Of a stretch of 62,000 bases of DNA, positions 46,763-60,206 are shown in pieces. A program made the translations under genes and the position numbers. A model generated the notes under the pieces. That model did no database searches, was not told where the DNA came from, and saw only the letters and a list, made by a program, of their open reading frames with translations. The stretch is from the NCBI GenBank assembly GCA_905221605.1, contig CAJNDS010002382.1, forward strand, positions 1 through 62,000, in the 5' to 3' direction. Each line of letters begins with the position of its first letter. Within the stretch, counting starts at the first letter, position 1. The stretch comes from Symbiodinium natans. Lineage: Eukaryota; Sar; Dinophyceae; Suessiales; Symbiodiniaceae.

Positions 46763-49700
46763 GAACTTCCCTTTTGCACTCACCTTTGAACATGCGCCTG
46801 AGAAATCCGCGAAAAATACTTTCATACCCAAACCGTTCAAGCACAACGCTATAAGCCCATCAAGCGAAACAGAAGGCCCTCCAAGGCCCCAAATAGCCCC
46901 CTCTGGAAGCCCCTAAACCCCCGGTCGCCTGAGCCAGCTCAAACGCCAGCTCCCACTGCGCAGACTTCTCGCAGGCGCCTGGGGGGTCCGTCTTCAAGTC
47001 CGGAGGGGTTTGGAGGCTCTTGGGGGCCCAGGGGAGTTTAGGGTTCAGAGCTCAAGGGATTTCGAAGGTTTGGGGAACTAAGAGGTTGCTGCTTACTGTA
47101 AGTGTGAGGTGATGCAGAGTTGGGGTGAAGGCGCCTGGAGATTCATGGTAGGGTTTTACTTACGGGATTTCGGCGCACAGGGGAACGCTTAGGGGGTGTC
47201 GAGGGCGTTGTGATTTCGGGCCTAAGCTCTCTAGCCTTCCGTCCGCGGACGCCCAAATTTGCAACCTTCAGCCGGAGGCGCTGATGCCCGCGTTGAATGA
47301 AATGAGGTCGGCGGTGGTCGAGCTTCCGCCTGCAGAAGTGTTTTTGATTTGAAGCTCTTAGAAGCACTTGTTATCACTTGTTTGTCCGGTTCATCGGAGC
47401 ATGGCCAAGACCTTCAAAAGCCTTCGCAACTGCAACTGCCAACGTTGGCGGCAGCGCTCGTCACTTTTGAGGCTACAGAGATTTTCACAAGTCCCCGGCC
47501 CCCTCCTGCTCCCCCCTCTCACGTGCGGAAAGCTCCGATTATCTGTTGGGTCAGGCCGAACAGTTGATTCATGACAGAGTACGTGAGTTCACTCCGCCCG
47601 CTCCCAAAAGCCTTCTCACGGCTCTTTAGGGCGGGCTTTTTGGGGTTTTAAGGCGGATTTTTTGGCATCTCATGTCCATGCCTCTGAGAAACTTCGCTTC
47701 GCTCCGCTTTGACTGATCGTATTCCCAGTCGATCTCGGCCTCCCAGGAGGTCCTCCCACAGGAGGTAGAGTGCATGCCTGAGTCGCGTGGTGGAGAACAT
47801 GTTGCTTGGGCTTCTGAGGGCCTTAGGGTTTTACTGGAAGGGTTTGCGCCGTCCGAGCCTGAGTGGGCCTCCAGTCTCCTTTATCCATCCTATTGCACCC
47901 TATGCCATCGTCCTGGAACCAGCGACACGGAACATCCTTGAAGTTCATCACAACGTGACTTCCGCCCCACCCGCCCCCCCAAGTCCCTTAAACCTCCTGA
48001 AGCTGCAGTCCTAACTCCAGGGCACCCTGCGCCCACGCACTGCGCTTGGCACAGGCAGAGATCTGGGCGTAACGCTCTTGAGTTGGGTTTGGCGTGTTGG
48101 GGTCCCTGGCATGGGGGAGCCACACGTGTGTGTTGTGGTCGAACTGCGAAGAATTTGGGGCTCGGAACTTTTCGAATCCTGGGCGGCCAAGGCAGCTATT
48201 CAGCTTGAGGTGTTGAGGATCGTCCTGAAGGTCGTCTGGGACTTTGTGTGTGTGTGTGTGTGTGTTCGAAAGCATAATGAATCGAAGTGCGAAGCCTGCA
48301 GTTTCAGGCAGAAAGTGCTTTCACGTAAGACGCCCGGCTGAAAAGCCAAATGTGTGGAAGAGTACTTGCAGAATAGATTGTTTGCGCCTTGCTCGCTCTC
48401 TCGCTCCCTCTCGCTCTCTCTCACTCCAACGCTGGGCCTCTGGCGACAGTGTTGTAAGAGACCTTTGCTGCCAGGTTCACTCTCATGCTTGCTTGTGGAA
48501 CTCTTCAACCGACAGCCCTGAGCCAGCATGTAGCCTCCTACTGGGAGAGGCTATGGCTGTGTGTTCTCCCAGCATGCTGCGGCGAGGCCACCTTTTCTTA
48601 AGCATTGTTGAGGATTGTGCTTAGGATTGGTCTTTGGCGCAGAAGTCAGGAATCGTGTGTCCCAGCCACACGACATGGCTGCTGGGCCAGAAAGGAACAA
48701 CACGGCAGCATCGGAACTTGGGCCATCTCGCGGCATGCGTGATGTTCTGCCCGTCCCTGCTGGCGGCTGGCATAGTGTCGACAAATCTGGGCTGCACCAA
48801 TGTGCCGGAAACTTCCCAGTGAAGATGGGTGAAGAGAGCACTTCACTCAGAAGTGCACATCCACGAAAATCTACATGCTCAGGCTTCGATGTCTCCTGCA
48901 AAAAATGTAGAGATACAGTTGCTGAATGTCGTCAAAGCGCCCCGGAGCATCAGAATGCCCGAAACCCCCATGACTGTTCCAGAAATCTCTGCTCAACCCC
49001 GAGGCCATCAGCACCGCAAAGCTGTATCAGTATCTTAAGACGTGCCTCGAATGCACACGATTCGAGAAAAGTTGAAGTTTTGCAGAAGAGCGTCCGAATC
49101 CCAGCGATGCTCCACTGATCTGCCATTGACCCATGCCTTGCTTTTAGGGATTAGAGTTGTGTAGGCGGTGTTGAAGGTCTCAGGTCTCGGGTCTCGGAAG
49201 CCAGCGGTCTCCCCTGACGGCCGCGGTGCTGTCTTAGGGGATGCATCGTCTCTGTACAAGCGTGTCGGTCCAGTATAGCTGTACCTGCGGATCCTCTTGC
49301 CGCAACCGAATGTAGGAGCGGATCATCTTGGCTTCAGCTTTTGCCAATGAAATCCCGGCTCAACGAATGTGCAGCCGACAGCTGCCAAGACTCAACCACG
49401 GCGTAGTTGACGCGACAGGCAGGGACAGCTATGCCGCTGTGCTCCAAGCAAAGCGTGCAGTGTCACGACTGTGCACACCCTGGTCGGGTGGACTGAAGCG
49501 TTAAGCGCGGGGCCCTAAACATGTGTAACCTTGTGCAAACCTGGGCACGATGCTGTGCCCCTTCATGGTAGAGCCAGGGCCTGGTATAGGGGTCGTAGGA
49601 TTTCACGTGTTTTACAGTGACAGCGCCTCAGCTCCTGACAAAGGCCGTAGAGGTACAAAAGCTACCCTGGGCCGCCTCTCCTTGGCTACGAGTATTTTGA

Positions 49701-52700
49701 AGGATTTTGCTCGAAGCCTCTGCTTCTATAGTCGCAGTGGTAGTGCTGAGGTTGCAGTAGGAACTGCGGCGCTTGCAGAATGAATGGTGCTGTTTCCGTG
49801 ACATGTATATGCAGAGACACGGAGTCATGTTTGCATCAGGTCGCCGGGGTGGGTGTTTCATTCCGAATATACTTCGAGCTTTATCAGCTTTGCTGCACCA
49901 CTGTACCGTACCAACCGCTGTGCTGTCATGGCGACGCGCTCCTGGCACCTAAGAAACAGTACATTCCCAAACCTTCAAAGGTCTGACATGAGACCTGAAC
50001 AGTCATCAACCAATCAGATCGCTACTGGGTATTTCTTTCTTGCCCAGCATGTGGCAAAGTGCGCATCAAATCTGTCTCGATTTCAGTTTGTCTGGATCTC
50101 GGTACTCAGTCCTTGCAGAGAATACCACGAATACTATCGTGCATCTGCATTTTTCTGCTCTACGGAGCTTGCATTTAGGTGTTATCAAATCATGCTTCAG
50201 CGTCCCCCGGTCAGGCTGAGCAGAACCTCTGTCTTGAAACGTCTGGGGAGGCCAGCAAGAGGCCGAACCTCTTCGCAAGTCACTGGCTGAGGCAGTTGCA
50301 CCGAGACTCGGCGTGGAGTGGCCTTGAAAATTAACGCAAAACAACAAAACATTGACAGTGTTTGCTTTGAGGGACAGGAGGCGTTGAACGAGTCTAGAAG
50401 GACTGTGACCAGAAGATCCGATTAGGCCTCCGATCCCCTACTGTACACCTGACGCAGTTTGATTATTCGGTGCGTACTTACTTTTTCCCTTGGAATGGAG
50501 TCAGGAGGCATCTGGCCGACCATTGGGGGACGGACACCAAATTGTTGAACCCTTTTTGTCTGTTCCTGGCCTTCCCTGACCACCCCCCCCTCCGCCCCTC
50601 CCCCCCGCTCGCCGCTGCGGTGGCGGCAGGTCCGGGTTCAAAACTACGAGTACCAAGTCTGACATCCAGGACTTGCCGATTCATGATTTAGAATTAGTTT
50701 TAAACTGCGTGAGCTAGGACTACGACAACCCCTGCCACAAGCTGAAACTTGGGCGCTTCTCGGTTTTGCTTTTGCACAATAATTATCGACTTTCGGCGTT
50801 GCGGCTTCGGGTTTAGTAATTATATTATGCACAACAGTGTACTATGCAAGCCAACAGTGTACCGTTGCAATGATGTGGGAAAACCTACAACGACGGTTTC
50901 GGCTATTTGGTCGTCACTGCCAGCTAGCATCTCCTGTACACTACCCCGAATTGTCAAACAAACCACATATCTAGGGCAAAAGCACCGCTCCACGGCCGCT
51001 CGTCCAGTCTCCCCTCGAAACATGCCGCGTCGCTGACAGTAGTGTCTGAAGCTCGACTATACCGACTGCTCATGAGTGTATTTAGAAGGTCTTAAGCTCA
51101 ACTAGAAGTCGGTAGGGTACGTAAGATGCTATCCTTCAACGTCCTGCTTTGACAATCGGCGAGAGACAAACGTTCAGGCACCAGAGGAAACATGCGGTGG
51201 ATCGACTTAGATCCAACCCGCCAGTCTTTGAGAATGCCAAGTAAATCAGGAGCTCCCCAAGTATGTATGTAATGCGCATCGGAACAATTGAGCGCAGCTC
51301 TATGTTTGCCTTCGAACGCTTTGGAGCTCAACGTGTCGTAACACACAATGTACAAGACACTACAACTTGTGACTTGCAATGTGTGTAATTAACTTTCACA
51401 CGGATGCCATTTAGCACAATGCCCTGAGCATCCCTGAGCTCATGGATTTCTACGGACAGATGCTCACAGAGCTAGAGAGTTCAGTACATGGAGATCGGCT
51501 GGAAACTTGAAAGCCGCATGAGGAAAGACCATTCCCTAGACCCAGCTTCGATTTACTTGGATCCTGCCAGAAGGGTCCCTGTACACATGGCTCGGCAACG
51601 CGCGGCCCTTGGCGAATTGAAAGAGCGAGGCGGCATGGACAGATGGCCTTTACGAATTCTTGACATAGTAGCTCAGGTGCAAGGGTTCTACTTCTTGAAC
51701 GGATGTTTCAGGCGGTAGTTGGTTCACTAGGTTTAAAGCTTTCTGAAAGATTATGGAGTCGAGCCTTCTGTGTTGGGGTTCGCCTAGTTGGCAAAGAACA
51801 ACCGGGGACCTCCGAAGCATCGCCCTGAGGCCTAAATCAATAGTATCCCACGCCCCTTTGGGGGGGGGCATGGGGCTCAAAGCAGAGTGATCTTGGCCCA
51901 GAAACAGGTAACTCGGATTGGGGCGCCAGAGTTGCATGGAGTCCTTGCAAACCCTTCCTCTTTGCTCTACGCTATCATCTCTCGATGAAGGTTTCGGAGC
52001 TCAAGTTGGCTGCCTCTTGTACGGCACACACCAAACATCTACTAGCCCGAGATAAAGACCGATGGAGCAAAAGTAGACTTGCCGATGTTCTATACTCAGT
52101 ACAGAGAACCCATCATTAGGGGGCGGGGCATCTTGAAGTTCTTGGAGGGCACATGGTATTCGACCCCTCTTCGGGGTCCGCAAGGGCAGAATGCTAAAAC
52201 TTAACATGAGGAGTCTCTGGCCATCTCCAGCCGCCACCCATGGAGGAAGGAAGATCTCGCTGATCTCTTGACAAATTTCGTTGCAAGAAGGGCCATGGAA
52301 GTCAGTGCAAGTCTCGACAGAAGACGCCCTGATCTGCCTGATGAACATACCTGAGCTGTCCTGCTAAGGACAGCAGCTTCTGTTAGCAAAGGCTTTGCAC
52401 ACCCTCAGAGTACCCAAGCCCAAGTGGTTGCAAGAATGCGGGTGTGGGCGGCAAGACTTGCACAAGACCTGCATTCACTCACATAGCTCTCCCAGGCTTT
52501 CCGAGCTCTTGCCGGAACAGGTCGATGACCTCAGAGTGAGGGTCCGAGAAACTGCTCGCCGGAGTCCAGCTCTCAGAGTTCTTTGCTTGTTGGAAAGACT
52601 GCCCGGAGCTGAGGCGGCAATTGGCTTCGGTTCGAACGTGAATGACTTCACAGCATGCCCTCGGTTCTTCGGGAAGCGGAGCCGAAATCTCGCGCCTTCT

Positions 52701-54984
52701 CCGTACCATCGTCCAACGCGAGCTGGAGCTGAATCAAATCCTCGAAATTCAAAGTGCTCAGGAGTTGGAGCTTATAGGTGGAATAGCCCAGGCAGTCAAG
52801 AACAAGTCAGAACCTTCAAGTCCTCAGTCCATCCCTGCATGCAGTTTGGGTGCACTGACTCGGCGATGATTTCGAGTTGGCATCCACCAAATTCACGAAC
52901 CCAAAAAGCTAACTGCATGGTTGGCTCAGCACCACCCGCTTGCTTGCACAAGTTTCCAGAATTGGGCCGTTGGCGACAAAGCTGCCCCTACCAACGCCGT
53001 GACGCTAGACCCGGCATCGTGAGCCACTCACCATATGACTACCGTGCACAGCGTCATTGGGATAATAGCAAGCCCTATGACAGCTAAGCACTCCGTAACC
53101 TCGGCCATTTGCGCAGCCTCACTAAAGAAAAGCCTCCTCCAATGGAGCCGAGAATCTCTGTCCAACTGAAGTGATGCTGCAGCCTCAGCCAAGAGCCCAG
53201 AAATCCCACTTGCAATCGGCAGTAGCCCGGGGGGGTAGAATCCAGACAACCAACACAGCGTCAGACCTCTCGTCCTGGGCCTACATCGCGACTAATAAGG
53301 CAAAGGGGCCTTCGAGGAAAGAAGCTCAGCATGGATTCGTGCGGATTTGCACGGATTTGTGCAGCCCTGAGCCAGCCCCGAACTCTGGGAGGAGACTGGG
53401 GCTCGCACAGCCTGTCCTTCCCGGATCAGCTCCTACGCTTTCCCGCAGATGCTGCGGTGAACGCTTTGGAGATTGGGGGGATTCCTTAAACCTGGGCTCA
53501 ACGCGGAAAGCTGCACACCCTGTCAGTGTTGACCCCACATGGTGCTTGGGGTTGTGCTCGGAAGATATTGCGAGTCGTGCAGGTCATTGATGCATGCTCT
53601 TATCAGACACGTGCATTCTGCCAGGCGTCAGTGGTTGCAATTCCACCCCATCCTATGGCGGAATCCAATGAACCGCAATTCTCCCACTTCCTATTTCTGA
53701 ACCCCCTCCCCCCTACCACTTTCTCGTGTGGAGCCAACCCCACGCCCCCCTTCTTGCAAGGAGTGAACAAGCACTCAGTCACCACCACGGTCCACGCTAG
53801 AGTCATCAGAAGTGGAGCCAACATGCTCTCGCGTGTTCTCGCGATTTCAGGCTGCAAAGGATGCTTTCCGATGAAGGGGCTCTCCCACGAAGCTCACCCC
53901 AGCTTTCGAGGGAAGCGGCCTCTTCGACCCGCCATGTGCTGTCACTGTTTGTTGGCATGTAAAGCGGAGCATCTCTAGCATTGTCTTCTCTTTCAAAAAG
54001 CATACGCCCCGCCCTCAAGTCTGGAAATTGAACACTCTAGTCTAGACTCACTGGACTGAAGCTCTCGGTGACCCTTCGGCCACCCCAAACCTGCCTGTGC
54101 GTCCAGTACATCCAGGGCGTCCGCGATGCTTGACAGCCCAGCCACGGAGTCTCCAGTTTGATCTGCCAGGCCTCAAAAAACGAAAGGATTTGGCTAAATC
54201 GGCCAGCAAGCTGCAAGTTGCCGCCTTGATCTGGACTTTGTGCGCGGAGACTGCTCAAACGTATGTAACTCAGGACTCGTTCGTTCGTTCTGTTGCAAGC
54301 GCTGCAACGTGGACGACTGAACTGTGACCTGTGACCACTCAGCCACACGGGGCTACCCGACTGGCAGTCTCAAGGGTCGTGCGTGCGTCAGTGATCCTGA
54401 TCGTTTGTGAACTGACAAGCAACAGCAGTCCGACGGATCGTGTGTGGTGCAGTGCAAGTCTCGGCCTCTACAAGCGCAGCACCAAAACCCAAAACTTCAG
54501 ATTCAAAGCAGCAGCGGCTTGTTTGAGTCGTGGGCTCACGATGGGTGCGATGGTCATGAGCAGCCTCCCGCCAGCACGCTGGGGGGGGGGGGATTATGGA
54601 ATTGCGTACCCTGCAACCTTCCCTTCGTAAAATAGAAGCCACCCGAACCTCCCTGAGACATGAACACCCAATCCCTAAAGCCGAAACATCACCCTGAACC
54701 CCCCTTATCCGTGAACCCTCCTAAAGTCCTATGCTTCAGCCCAAATGTTCCAGGTGCTGAGTCTAAGCCTACACCCTGGCACACCTGCAACCCGAAGCCC
54801 CAAAACATCACCTTTTCATGTAGGAACCCCTGGACACAAAAAACCTGACTACACATGACACGTTAGTTCCCTCACATTGAAAACCCCGGAACAGCCCTCA
54901 AACCTGAAAGCCCTATAAACTCCCCCCCGAAAAACAAAAAGCCGAAGCAAGCCACGAGAAGACGGAGAGCAGAAGGCGGTGAAG
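46763..54984. other. No recognisable gene
   Basis: A GT tract lies at 48244-48264 and a CT-rich stretch at about 48388-48426. The longest open frame is 230 codons (plus strand 52395-53087), without a recognisable domain. A 76-codon frame at 51488-51718 has balanced composition but no family. Telomere-like heptamers occur at 46911, 47037, 49143 and 49513. A G run is near 54582. Confidence 0.5.
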
Positions 54985-57900
54985 GGGGGGGGGGGAGGGC
55001 GGACCTCGCGGCTTCCTGCAAGGCCAGCCGCTGCCGTGAGCTGCCATCCTGCCGAGAATTTGAGAAGCAGGCGTCGAGAGGCTTTAGCGTTGTTGAGGGT
55101 CGTTTCTTGGGGGTCCTAAACGTTTAGGGGTTGAAGAAACATTGGTGGTGAAGGTTGAACATACCTGCGGTACGCTTCCAAGTCCAGCATAGTCCAGCAA
55201 CATCCAGCAACCCTCCTCACTCCACAAAAGCTTCGGGCTTAGGTGGCCGGGGCCTTTTGAAGTTTGAGCACTTAAGGACTGCTGGAGTGCGGCTTTCGAG
55301 TGGAAGGGCTGTCGCGCGTGGATTGCTACTTGCGACCTTACTTGTGCTACATCGGGGAATTTGAGGAGGTTTCAGTGGCTTGAAGGGGTTTAGGGCTCGT
55401 TCAGGGTTTTGGGTCGGAGACTTGAAGTGGTTCTAGGTGCGTTTTGACAGCTTGCCTGGGATGCAAGCGCTCAGGCTGCATCATGGGCATTGCTCTTTTC
55501 TCTGTGTTGTGGCATGCATCATTTTCTTGCGAATGTGCGTCTTTCCAGGCGAGTTTTGGCGAGTGAGCGCGTGGTTCGGAGGCAGTTTCAAGGAGCCTCG
55601 CGAGGCTTTAACTCCAAAGGCTTGTCGTGCCTCAGCACGGCACCTGAGCCATCTTAACGAAGCAGAAAGACAGCAGGTGCAGTTTTGGCGTACCAGTGGG
55701 CCAATGGTGGGATGAATGCCCTTTATTCTTTGGCGGTCTGTGAAATCGTTCCTCAGGACTGATAGCAACAGAAAATCGGAGTCCTCGAAAAGGCCATTGA
55801 CCCATTCCACCGCCACCTGTTCAGATGTTCTTGCCGTGTCCGCACCAGAGACAGAGGCGCAACCGTGATCATGCCCAACGCTCCTACCGGCCAAACACCC
55901 GGGCCCAAAGACTGGTTTCAGAGGCTTCTGGCCATGAAGACAAGAAGCTGCAATACAGACTTGTGAGACATCTTCCATGGTGATGTATAGATCGACTCGA
56001 GAAGCAGCTTTCACGCTGCTTTCCCCTCATCCCAGAGTGGCCTCGGGTGCTGCAGCCGTCGCGCCCTTCCGTGTGGTGCACTTCATGGGGTATGGTCTGG
56101 TTAGAGGCCCACGTGAACCGAGGTTCATGTGCACTACCAGCTCCCCTAGTTCGGCGGGGCATACCTGGAGCCTTTACAGGACATCGGTCTCCTTGAATGC
56201 CACCCGACTACCATTTTTCATGTATTTGCTGCGTCGAGAGCGCAGTCCTTGAAGTCTCGCAATCAACCAATCGGCTCATGCGGCAGCAAACGCCGACCGA
56301 AGCAACTCTAATCGTGTTCATCAATGTTGGCAACCGAACCATAGAAAACAACTCCAGCTCCCATGATGCGAGGTTCCCTCTGCGCAGTACCACATTCTCT
56401 GTCATCAAGCAATCAAGCACCCTGCGACCGATGCCCCACAAGGGCCTTGACCGGGCTTCTCCTGTTCACTCCTGAGCCGCAGCAGGTCTCTGTACTCCAG
56501 GGTGCGTGCTCTTAGGAAGCGGGCAATGTCTTTAGAGGCGTCCTAGACCAGGCTTGTGCAACACGAACAGAGCGTCTGAGCAGGACCTACATAGGTCTGC
56601 TGAACGTCCTCAGAGGGCCCGAAACTGCCAAGATTGCAGCGCGCAAGTGAGGTCTGTTCGGGAATGCCAGTGACCCTCAACCCGAAAGCTTCAACCTGTG
56701 AACCGATCCGTGGCCTGGCCTTGGATTGCTGTGTAGCTCCTCAAAGGTGGGGCTAGTTGGGCTAGTAGCGAGAAGGATTCAAGGAGTGTCTTGGGCTTTG
56801 GTAGGTTCAGGGCTCCAAGCCACGGATTGAATTTCAGGGCCAACGCGACACGAAACTCTGCAACCAAAAGCCTCCCATGGAGCGGTAGAGAGTCCACTGA
56901 GTAAGCGAGGATCTCTTTCCCCGTGATGCTAGGGGGCGCGGCTCTTAAAAGCCTTTGGCCTGGTCTATGAAGGATCTCCCCCTTGCGTGATGGCACACCC
57001 CAAGACCCCGAAGCCTGAACCCTCTAAAGGGCAAACAGCCGAGGACCTGTCTCAAAGTCCCACACCCCCACAACCCCGAGCCCTAAGCATGCTCCCCCGC
57101 AAAGGGGTCCGCCCAATGCTTACCCGTGTGCGCGTACCCGCGAGTTCTATGTCTCTCGACGTCCAGAACTTATCCCACAAACATGCAAAAATTGAACATC
57201 TGTCCGTGCATGACACATGCAGTCACAACCTCTCACCTCTGTAAGGCGTTTTCATCCCAGTTGCAAGTTCAAACCTCAAAAATTCTCAGCAGGCTTTGTG
57301 CGAGCCACGCCCTCGAGCCGAACGAAGCAAACATGGTCACACTTCTCGTAGGTCCCGACAGTCCTGGCCAGCCCCAGCGCTGTGAGCAGTGCCAGCGGCA
57401 GAGCGAAGCGCAGGCAACGGCGCACCTGGCCCCGTCCCTTCCTCCCTCCCCCCCCGGCACTTCAAGGCTTGAGGGAAGGGTCCCGATGGCTATAAAGAAC
57501 ATGAAGTTGCTTCTGACAATCCTTTCATGTCGGCAGTGCCTGAACTTGCTTCGCCATCTCTCAACTGCCTCCCAAAGGCTGCAGTGCTTGTCAGAACGCG
57601 AGGGAGTCCAGTGCAACAAGGGCAAGCCCCCCCAAGTTCCAGGTTCAGGGCACCAAAGCTTTCGGGGTTCAGCTTTGATGACGCACTAAGAGCCACTAAC
57701 AGATTAACATACGTCGGCTTCCTGTCTCCGTTGCCCTTCATCCCTTCGCTTGCTTGGACCCGCACGTAGTCTGCGCATCGGGAGGGGCCATGAGAGGGGG
57801 TGAGACGGGCCTGTCATTCTCTCTCTAACATCCTCTGGAACATCCCGAAATCCTCCATCGAACTCCAACCTTCGATGAAGGGACCAGACTTCACAAAGAG

Positions 57901-60134
57901 TTTATCAGTGGAGGGGCCTACACGTCTTCAACACTACACCCTGACCAAAGCCTTACAAAAGGCCGGAATCAAATCCACATCAGCGATCACAACCGGCCCC
58001 ACCTCCGTTTGCGCTGCAAGCGAAGCTCGTCTTGGCAACTCGAACGTACAAGAATGCTTTGAGCCGCGTGCGGGAATGATTTTGGAAAGCTTTTTCAGGC
58101 TCTTTTGACCCTTCAGCTTCTTTGGCTGTGCTGGTTATCAGGTGTGTTTGTAGCAACCTTCGAGAACCCGTGCTCAGTCAACTGAGTCATTCACTCAATG
58201 GCTAGCTTGGTCAGACAAGTCCAACACAACTATTTGGCCAGCATGAGCGGCACACACAGACCCCTGTGCTTAGAAGTAGGGCCGCTTTTAATTTTACCGC
58301 TGCACGCGCAGTCCACGTCTCGGAGCGGGTAGACCAAGGTAGACCTTCCAGCTACCTGCGCTGTCCTAATTGTCTGATGCCATCCGAGAGCCAGCGGAAA
58401 CTGCAGGTTCCTTTGTGCACTATCCGTCCGACCAGTAACCTTGCACTGCCTTGCACTGCTCTACATAGCTCACAGCTGTTGCCCTCTGCAAGATCCACAG
58501 GTTCTCTGCGTCCTACTTCTGCTATGTTGGCCTTCCAGATAGACAGGAGCAGCCGTGCATACAACTGCACACTCTTCTAGCCTGGAGTGCCAACAGGAAG
58601 AAGACCAACGCTTTTATCAACGTCACCAGTTGAAAGTGTTCACGTCCGCGACCTGCGTGGATTGCATGGAGCATGCCTCGAAATCATGGGACTCGGATTG
58701 GGAAGCGGTGTGCAGCAATGCTCAAACTCCTAAGGGGCTTCTGGCTTGTGGGCTCTTGGACCCCAACTTGGCCTTCTCCCATCAATGTGCTCAGCTTGGG
58801 ATGCCCAGTTCGGCCCAAGGAGAATCTAGTTGCTGTGCCCTGACCCAGCCAGGAACCCCGGCAGCAAACAAGGCAGACGAAAGAAGCAGCAAGGACCTAC
58901 ATGGCATCCCCTTAGAAACGCACGCGTTATGTCACAAGAGGGCCTCAGATGTTGACGCTCGTCATACCCCAAAACAACCTATTTCCCCATTAGCTCCAGC
59001 ATCCGAAACGCCGGATACAGACAGCTCCAATGTCAAACCCTGCAGTCCCGAACAACTCCGCCCCACTATATCCTTTCTTGGAGTGCTTGTCAGGTACGAC
59101 TTCGTGGCCTCAGCGCACTGGGCTGCGACTCCGCTCCCGTTCCGCACCCCACTGGCCGAGCAGAGGGTTGTCCTTTTTGAACCCAATGAGACAGGAAGCC
59201 CATGCTTGGTGGTTGAGGGTTTTAGGGTTTGGGGTTGAGGGTTTGAAGGTTTGAGGGTTCAAGTGGTTCATGGGGGCTTGAGGTTTAGGGCTTCTGGGGC
59301 TTTTGCATTCAACTTAAGCCTTAGCCTTAGTAGATCTTAGTAGCCGTGCTTGTTTTCTCTTCCTTGGTGGCGTTAGAGGACTGAGCGGGTCGTCGGACCG
59401 AACATCCTCAAAGGACTCCCCCAACGGGTCCCGTCCTTACTGGTGATGGTGCTGATCGGGATGGTCTTCCAAATCTTTTCATTGTCCGCAAACACAATCT
59501 TCACGCCTCAGGTCACGTTAAGCCCTGAGCGTAACTCCCAAATAGCGTGGAGGCCTACTGCTCAATGACGGGTTCACCCAATACGCCCGATTCGAATCCT
59601 TCACGATGCCCCACAACCCTCATACGAGGTGCTTCGACTGAGGCCCACAAAATGTGGTAAAGACACCAGAGTACGACTGATGGTCGTCAGCACTGGGACA
59701 ATCTCAGCTTCGGCACTGCCCTTTTCCACCGATATGTCTTTCACGATGACCTCCAAGGTTTTTCCGGACGAAGCCTGACAGGAGCCCAACATGTGGCCAC
59801 TGCAGTGCAGGCTTGTGAGATCTGTCGCTGCCAGAGGGAGTACACCTACCATACAAGGTCCGTGCTGGAAACGTGCTTGAGCAATTTTTTGACATTTCTC
59901 GAGAGGTCTCGGGATGCCACGGGGGTGTCCAGGAACCCCGTGTTGACCGTGGAGCCCCCAAGAATGTTCCTGGTGTGCAAACTCCACCTTGTAGCAAAGA
60001 TGCGAGTCGATGTGCACCCAGGGCCTCAGTTCGAAAAGCAACTCATAAGCCCCCAAAGGCCTACAAACCTACATTCGGGGGCTCTACGGAGTTTGGGCCT
60101 TCTCGGGGCCTTGTGGGGTTGCTCTGGGATGCCT
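54985..60134. other. No recognisable gene
   Basis: A G run lies near 54985-55000. Open frames of up to 227 codons (plus strand 58555-59238) show no domain. At 59215-59270 variants of GGGTTT, GGGTTTGG and GGTTTGAGGG follow one another, a degenerate telomere-like stretch. TTTAGGG also occurs at 55133, 55389, 59221 and 59284. Confidence 0.5.
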
Positions 60135-60206
60135 CCCGCCTCCCCCCTACCCGCTACCCCCCCCCCCGACACCCACCCCCACCACCCCCCACCCCCCCCA
60201 CCCAGG
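60135..60206. repeat. C-rich low-complexity tract
   Basis: C runs up to about 11 bases separated by A, GA or TA. A poly-Pro/His translation across it is a by-product of composition. Confidence 0.88.
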